The position numbers and the translations under genes were made by a program. This document shows, one piece after another, positions 13,624 to 16,900 of a stretch of DNA of 16,900 nucleotides (within the stretch, counting starts at the first letter, position 1; the number at the start of each line of letters is the position of its first letter). The notes below the pieces were generated by a model. It had not been told where the DNA came from. It ran no database searches and saw only the letters and a program-made list of their open reading frames with translations. Source of the stretch: DAOTVC01 sp034437215 (GTDB taxonomy: Bacteria > Chloroflexota > Anaerolineae > B4-G1 > SLSP01); contig DAOTVC010000052.1 in assembly GCA_034437215.1 (NCBI GenBank), forward strand, positions 1 to 16,900, given 5' to 3'.

Positions 13624-14443
13624 TCTCATTTGGTGGCTCACCAGTTTGTTCTCCGTAATAGCCGGCCTTTTGGGGGTTGCCTTTGCCGTACAGCTGGCCC
13701 TCTTCGCACCCCTGAGCGCTATCTACCGCGGTAACCTGACCTCTCTGTTGGCGGCCGACTACAGTGCGGAGCCGCGGGAGGTGCCCCAGGTGGCGCGGGT
13801 GCGGCCTGAGGTTGTGGAAGAGGTGCTCGAGGAGGATCGGCGTATTCAGGAGGAGGAAGAGGCGCGGGAGCAGCCGGGAATCGTTCCCTCGCCGGAGCCG
13901 CGCAGGACCTCTACCCTTCCCGGAGCTACGCGCTCGCCCAGCGGTGATGAGACACGCGAACGCTCGACAGCCGAACCGGCTCCTCCCACGCGTGAACCCG
14001 ATCGTCCAGGGCAAACACCTACTCGGACCCCGATCCTCGCCGGGCCACCTACGATGGAGATCACGGAGACGCTGGAGCCGACGGAGACCCCGGTGCCGAC
14101 GGAGACCCCGGTGCCGACGGGGACGCCCGAGCCCCCCAGGCCGACGGGGACGCCCGAGCCTCCCAGGCCGACGGAGACGCCCGAGCCCCCCGGACCCCCG
14201 ACGACGCCGGGACCCCCCGGGACACCGGGACCCCCCGAGCCGACGGAGACACCTGAGCCCCCCCAGCCGACGGAGACACCTGAGCCCCCCGGGCCCCCGA
14301 GGACGCCGGGACCCCCGAGGACGCCGGGACCCCCGAGGACGCCGGGTCCTCCCGGGACGCCGGGACCTCCCGGGGCAGGTGGGACGTGGAAGTTCAACAA
14401 GCGCAGCAGAAGCCGGCTTGCCTCACACAAGTCCCTTTATTAA
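13607..14443 (+). CDS. Membrane-anchored Pro/Thr/Gly-rich (collagen-like) protein
   Basis: A 278-residue protein starting inside the cyclase gene (AGGAGG at 13597-13602, 4 bases before ATG 13607), so translation is likely coupled. It has one N-terminal membrane segment (about 8-38), a highly acidic helical stretch (69-88, EEVLEEDRRIQEEEEAREQP) and a Ser/Thr/Pro-rich linker. A repetitive tract at about 158-257 follows, built from PTETPEPP and GPPRTP or GPPGTP units, and then a basic tail (KFNKRSRSRLASHK). With few positive residues after the membrane segment, topology is uncertain, but a cell-surface stalk is the simplest reading. The GPP-rich part resembles collagen without keeping a strict Gly-X-Y register. 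No family recognised. The overlap suggests a function tied to the cyclase, for example as a spacer, scaffold or wall anchor. Confidence 0.75.
   Translation: MRPTRDLIWWLTSLFSVIAGLLGVAFAVQLALFAPLSAIYRGNLTSLLAADYSAEPREVPQVARVRPEVVEEVLEEDRRIQEEEEAREQPGIVPSPEPRRTSTLPGATRSPSGDETRERSTAEPAPPTREPDRPGQTPTRTPILAGPPTMEITETLEPTETPVPTETPVPTGTPEPPRPTGTPEPPRPTETPEPPGPPTTPGPPGTPGPPEPTETPEPPQPTETPEPPGPPRTPGPPRTPGPPRTPGPPGTPGPPGAGGTWKFNKRSRSRLASHKSLY
14078..14376 (+). repeat. Coding minisatellite of the Pro-rich tract
   Basis: Tandem in-frame units encode the repeat tract. The clearest are the 18-bp CCGACGGAGACCCCGGTG (twice from 14078) and the 18-bp CCCCCGAGGACGCCGGGA (14294-14311, 14312-14329, 14330-14347 with one change, and a decayed copy from 14348). 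Length change by slippage would stay in frame in 18-bp steps, so the tract should vary between strains. Confidence 0.75.
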
Positions 14444-14485
14444 GGTTCTCGGCTCCCCACCTGGACAAAATTGGAGGAATCTACG

Positions 14486-14722
14486 ATGCAGAACACGATG
14501 GAAATTCAAACCTGGATGGAGGAAGTAGACGTCACGGCAAAAGACCCCAACGGTCAGACCCTGCTCCATTGGGCGGCCGCGGAGGGATATGCAGACACCG
14601 TCGAGGTGCTTCTGCACTACGGGGCCGACCCCCAGACTCGCGACCGTTGGGGTCGGACCGCTCTGGATCTGGCACTGGAGAAGGGTCAGAGGCAGGTGGT
14701 GCAGGTTTTGCGGCGCGGGTGA
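14486..14722 (+). CDS. Small ankyrin-repeat protein
   Basis: A 78-residue protein made almost only of two ankyrin repeats. The first covers about 19-51 and contains NGQTLLHWAAAEGYADTVEV, then LLHYGAD. The second covers about 52-78 and contains RDRWGRTALDLALEKG. There is no signal peptide or membrane segment, so it is cytoplasmic and should act by protein binding. GGAGG (14473-14477) is 8 bases before ATG 14486; a TTG at 14471 is less likely. It lies 42 bases after the Pro-rich protein gene on the same strand, with no terminator between, so it is probably the third gene of the cyclase operon. Two repeats are few for a stable ankyrin fold, so it may need a partner. Confidence 0.82.
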   Translation: MQNTMEIQTWMEEVDVTAKDPNGQTLLHWAAAEGYADTVEVLLHYGADPQTRDRWGRTALDLALEKGQRQVVQVLRRG

Positions 14723-14801
14723 TTTGAGGTAGAATTTATCCGGATCTGTGTATACTTGTGCAAGTCATTTCAGACCTGAAGAGTGGAGATCGATCCCCTC
14801 T

Positions 14802-15260
14802 ATGAGAAGAAAACGTCTCAAGCACAGCGCGCACACCCTCTGTCATATGTTCTGCGGTTGGCAGCTCTACTATGATTGGGATACGCTCGCCGAACAGGGG
14901 AGTGGTCTCCTGGTCATTGACCTTTTGCAGGGTCTCTGCCGGCACAACGGAGAGCCGCTTGTCGATCTCCACATAGCCGACGTGTTGCTTGCTTGGCTGG
15001 TCGAGGATCTGCAGGCTCACAAGATACCTCTGGCGGCTCTCAGAGAGGTGCGGCTCGAGGTGGAGATTGCCCTCCAATCACCCCATTCGACCCCCTCTGG
15101 ACCGGGCGTTTTCGCTAATCTGAAGTGTGCGAGTTACATCGATGCCGGTGAGGTTGTCTACACCTCGACCTTTGAGAAGGAACAGGAGTGGTTGATTAGC
15201 CCCGATGTCATCGACGCCTCGGACCTGTCGGAAGATAGACAAAACCTCTTGCCCTCTTAA
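14802..15260 (+). CDS. Hypothetical protein of unknown family
   Basis: A 152-residue ORF from ATG 14802; a GTG at 14748 in frame would add 18 residues but has no better ribosome binding site. It begins with a basic stretch (MRRKRLKHSAH), then CHMFCGWQLYYDWDTLAEQG, and is mixed alpha/beta with conserved-looking hydrophobic patterns (LVDLHIADVLLAWLVEDL, LREVRLEVEIAL). There are no membrane spans and no motif I know. It follows the ankyrin gene by about 80 bases. A TATACT at 14751-14756 hints at its own promoter, without a -35 box. Codon use resembles the neighbours, which supports it being real. Function unknown. Confidence 0.65.
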   Translation: MRRKRLKHSAHTLCHMFCGWQLYYDWDTLAEQGSGLLVIDLLQGLCRHNGEPLVDLHIADVLLAWLVEDLQAHKIPLAALREVRLEVEIALQSPHSTPSGPGVFANLKCASYIDAGEVVYTSTFEKEQEWLISPDVIDASDLSEDRQNLLPS

Positions 15261-15319
15261 GGGGAGATATGACCTCGGGGGACTCAACTCCCCTACCCAG
15301 GCCTGTGGCCAGGCGCCCT

Positions 15320-15967
15320 TTAGAATTTCATGACCGGAACTTCCAGCGGGGTTTCCGGCTCGCCACCCGATTGCACGGCTCTTCGCAGGGCCCTGAGACG
15401 ACGGCCCGCCGCGACGTCCTCGAGGGAGGTCTCGAGATCCTCGCCCACGGGGTCGAGGGCCGCAGCGCTCTCCCTGAGCCGTCCCAGCTCCCCCTCGACG
15501 CGGTACTGGGCCCGCAGCAGGTCGGGCAACCACTCCAGCCCCTCGTCGGTCTCGATTCCCCGCTCCGCCAGCCAGGCGCGCAGCTGCCGGACCTCTCCGC
15601 GGGCGCTGCTGCGTACCTCGGGTTCTTCAGAGACGACGCCCCTGAGGAGTGCACGAAAGCCGCCAACGAGCCGTCTCAGGGATCGCGCCAGGCGGCGGGG
15701 ACTGCGCCCCAGTCCGCGCCCGTTCCCGGGAGAGGGGGCGGGGGGCGACTTGAACCGGGACGCGAGATCCTGAACCCGTTCGTGGACGTGCGCTCGAGCC
15801 TCTCTGGGGTCGACCTCGAAGGGTGCCAGCGCCGTCCCGTCGACCTGTCGCGCACGCCCATCCAGTCCCAGGACGGTGAGGTCTCCCGGGGGCAGTTCGT
15901 GCTCGGGCGGGACGAGGAAGGCGCGCTTCCCGTCACGATCGAGGTAGAGGTTGCGTTTGGCGCTCAC
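15320..15967 (-). CDS. Hypothetical Arg/Glu-rich protein
   Basis: A 215-residue protein starting at GTG 15967, which overlaps the upstream gene's stop (GTGA). The N-terminal part (about 1-55) is beta-like (RNLYLDRDGKRAFLVPPEHE, LTVLGLDGRA). The rest is helical and rich in Arg, Glu, Leu and Ala, with probable coiled-coil segments around 92-115 and 150-205. A Pro/Ser/Gly linker (74-88) joins the halves. There is no signal peptide and I recognise no family. The coupling to the next gene upstream implies a joint function. Antisense frames across it are open because of GC-rich codon use, but lack ribosome sites. Confidence 0.7.
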   Translation of the reverse strand: MSAKRNLYLDRDGKRAFLVPPEHELPPGDLTVLGLDGRARQVDGTALAPFEVDPREARAHVHERVQDLASRFKSPPAPSPGNGRGLGRSPRRLARSLRRLVGGFRALLRGVVSEEPEVRSSARGEVRQLRAWLAERGIETDEGLEWLPDLLRAQYRVEGELGRLRESAAALDPVGEDLETSLEDVAAGRRLRALRRAVQSGGEPETPLEVPVMKF

Positions 15968-16500
15968 TCCGGTGTCTCCGCATCCCTCACTATCTGGAGT
16001 TCTCGCCCTCCTATCACCATGAGCCTGATCTCGCCCTTCTTCACGCGCTGGAAGGTGACCGGTCCGGCGTAGGTGCCCTCTTCAACCTTGGTCCACTGAC
16101 GTAGATACCGGGCCAACTCGTCGTAGGCTTTATGGATGCGAGCCGCTCCAGGGCCCTGCCGGGGTGCAGCAATGTAGATACGACTATGGTAGAGTTCATC
16201 GTCCTCGCGACGGCAGGGCCCCGTCTTGATCACAGGCGATACGTGCGGCATCAAGTAGGAGCGGGAGGGATCTTTGTCAAACTCCTTGTAGAAGGCCTCC
16301 ACGACAGGGACCTCCTCTGGCATCAGGTAGAAACTCCCTTCACCTCGTCGCTGTAGGGGCGAGAGGGCTTCCACCTGGGCGAGGTCATAGACGTCCGTCG
16401 GCACAATCCGAGGGAGGGCCAGCAGACCGCGATCCTGTGCGAAGTTTAGCAGCGACGCGAAGTCCTGCTCTACCGCATAGAAGGTTACCTGGCTTCTCAT
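15964..16500 (-). CDS. Hypothetical protein, first gene of a coupled pair
   Basis: A 178-residue soluble protein starting MRSQVTFYAVEQDFASLLNF, with AGGAG directly upstream of ATG 16500. The first 35 residues and the segment RSYLMPHVSPVIKTG look like strands of an alpha/beta fold, and the middle holds HKAYDELARYLRQWTKVEEG, likely a helix. No known catalytic motif is seen and no membrane segment. It resembles small uncharacterised bacterial proteins of defence or phage-like neighbourhoods only in the vaguest way, so I assign no function. It overlaps its downstream partner by four bases. A bulged hairpin lies 12 bases before its start codon. Confidence 0.72.
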   Translation of the reverse strand: MRSQVTFYAVEQDFASLLNFAQDRGLLALPRIVPTDVYDLAQVEALSPLQRRGEGSFYLMPEEVPVVEAFYKEFDKDPSRSYLMPHVSPVIKTGPCRREDDELYHSRIYIAAPRQGPGAARIHKAYDELARYLRQWTKVEEGTYAGPVTFQRVKKGEIRLMVIGGRELQIVRDAETPE

Positions 16501-16511
16501 TCTCTCCTCTG

Positions 16512-16542
16512 AAGATCAGTCGAAAGTCAACGACTTTACTGA
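16512..16542 (-). promoter_or_regulatory. Leader hairpin or operator before the 16500 gene
   Basis: GATCAGT plus AAAGTC on one side pair perfectly with GACTTT plus ACTGATC on the other, with a 2-base bulge (CG) on the left arm and a 3-base loop. This 13-bp dyad ends 12 bases upstream of ATG 16500, next to the ribosome binding site. It could be a leader hairpin or a repressor site. Confidence 0.45.
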
Positions 16543-16587
16543 TCCTGACATAAAAGGCTAAAGTTGATGAGCCCTGCCCGGTATCGC

Positions 16588-16640
16588 CTGTGGCTCAAGC
16601 CACAGATTACCACCAAGAGAGTGTGCTCCAGCAAGCACAC
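16588..16640. repeat. Two adjacent perfect hairpins
   Basis: CTGTGGCT-CA-AGCCACAG (16588-16605, 8-bp stem) and GTGTGCT-CCAGCA-AGCACAC (16621-16640, 7-bp stem) are separated by 15 bases. The two stems are unrelated in sequence. Neither is followed by a T-run. They may be parts of one composite intergenic repeat. Confidence 0.5.
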
Positions 16641-16681
16641 TACCGGAAGCACATCCTTGACTCTGCTGAAAAAGCCTTTTT

Positions 16682-16795
16682 ACCACAGAGGGCACGGAGA
16701 TTTTTTAAATTGGACTTCATAAAATCAGGCAAAAGAGCGCTTTTTATAAAAATATTTCACTATCTCCTTGGTTTTCTCGGTGTTCTCCGTGTTGG
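16682..16795. repeat. Inverted spacer repeat of the CCACAGAGGGCACGGAG type
   Basis: The left arm ACCACAGAGGGCACGGAGA (16682-16700) and a right arm near 16763-16795 (TCTCCTTGG, then CTCGGTGTTCTCCGTGTTGG) are loosely inverted relatives around an AT-rich centre of about 60 bp. The architecture matches the 1853-1967 repeat, although the sequences differ. Confidence 0.45.
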
Positions 16796-16900
16796 AAGGA
16801 GTTTTTTCTGGGCAGTCATCCTTAGGGTTCGTAAAAGTATAACTTCCCGCACTCGCTGAAGTCGGGATGAAACGGCTCCTCCGGGCGCGTTTGAGGTCTG

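Larger units (their letters stand above)
16501..16900. other. Gene-free AT-richer spacer at window end
   Basis: No convincing coding region is seen on either strand. The stretch holds a leader dyad, two short perfect hairpins and an inverted spacer repeat, described separately. GC falls sharply in 16680-16760. Nothing recognisable follows 16800 apart from CACTCGCTGAAGTCGGGATG-like spacer sequence. Confidence 0.55.

Noticed and set aside
15277..15294. Terminator between convergent genes at 15260-15320
   Set aside because: Only a 5-bp G/C stem with a G-U pair and no T-run.
16590..16859. Small ORF in the terminal spacer
   Set aside because: It reads through hairpins and spacer repeats, has no ATG with a ribosome site and no protein-like pattern.

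Overview
The window looks like chromosomal sequence of a high-GC bacterium, most likely a member of the Chloroflexota (Anaerolineae-like). This is inference, from two things: the spacer repeats (CCGCAGAGAGCGCAAAG-type, CCACAGAGGGCACGGAG-type, TACGCAA heptamers, TAATCCCT runs, CGTGAAACGTGAAACG-type) and the YLPLILR motif in the large secreted protein, which I associate with secreted proteins of that phylum. No rRNA, tRNA or CRISPR array was found.

Layout. (1) 1-1770, lower-GC accessory segment: the end of an unrecognised protein, a second unrecognised ORF, a strong intrinsic terminator, and a vapBC-type toxin-antitoxin pair whose operator covers its own -10 box. (2) 1770-2083, gene-free spacer with an inverted repeat and heptamer repeats. 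(3) 2084-3600, a minus-strand group: 2[4Fe-4S] ferredoxin, Crp/Fnr-family regulator and cupin. Ferredoxin and cupin each carry the same 16-bp dyad TGCGACTTTTGTCGTA at about -42 from a predicted start site, so this looks like a small Crp/Fnr-activated regulon. (4) 3601-4108, a long spacer holding a clean 120-bp MITE with 12-bp inverted ends and a 9-bp target duplication. (5) 4109-6183, a translationally coupled pair: a divergent MtnA/eIF2B-type isomerase homologue and galE. (6) 6184-6540, an 81-bp tandem repeat and a TATAAT box followed by a hairpin. (7) 6541-10140, a 1199-residue secreted multidomain protein with a metalloprotease motif, Fn3, NHL and PKD-like regions.

(8) 10193-11389, a minus-strand MFS transporter. 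(9) 11668-14722, a plus-strand signalling cluster: a membrane class III adenylate cyclase of the IIIb subtype (Thr at the adenine-specifying position), an overlapping gene for a membrane-anchored Pro/Thr/Gly-rich collagen-like protein, and a 78-residue ankyrin protein, followed by an unrecognised 152-residue protein. (10) 15320-16500, a coupled pair of unrecognised proteins on the minus strand. (11) 16501-16900, a gene-free spacer rich in hairpins.

The best candidates for something undescribed are the ferredoxin/cupin Crp-Fnr regulon, the class IIIb cyclase operon with its collagen-like partner, and the MITE.
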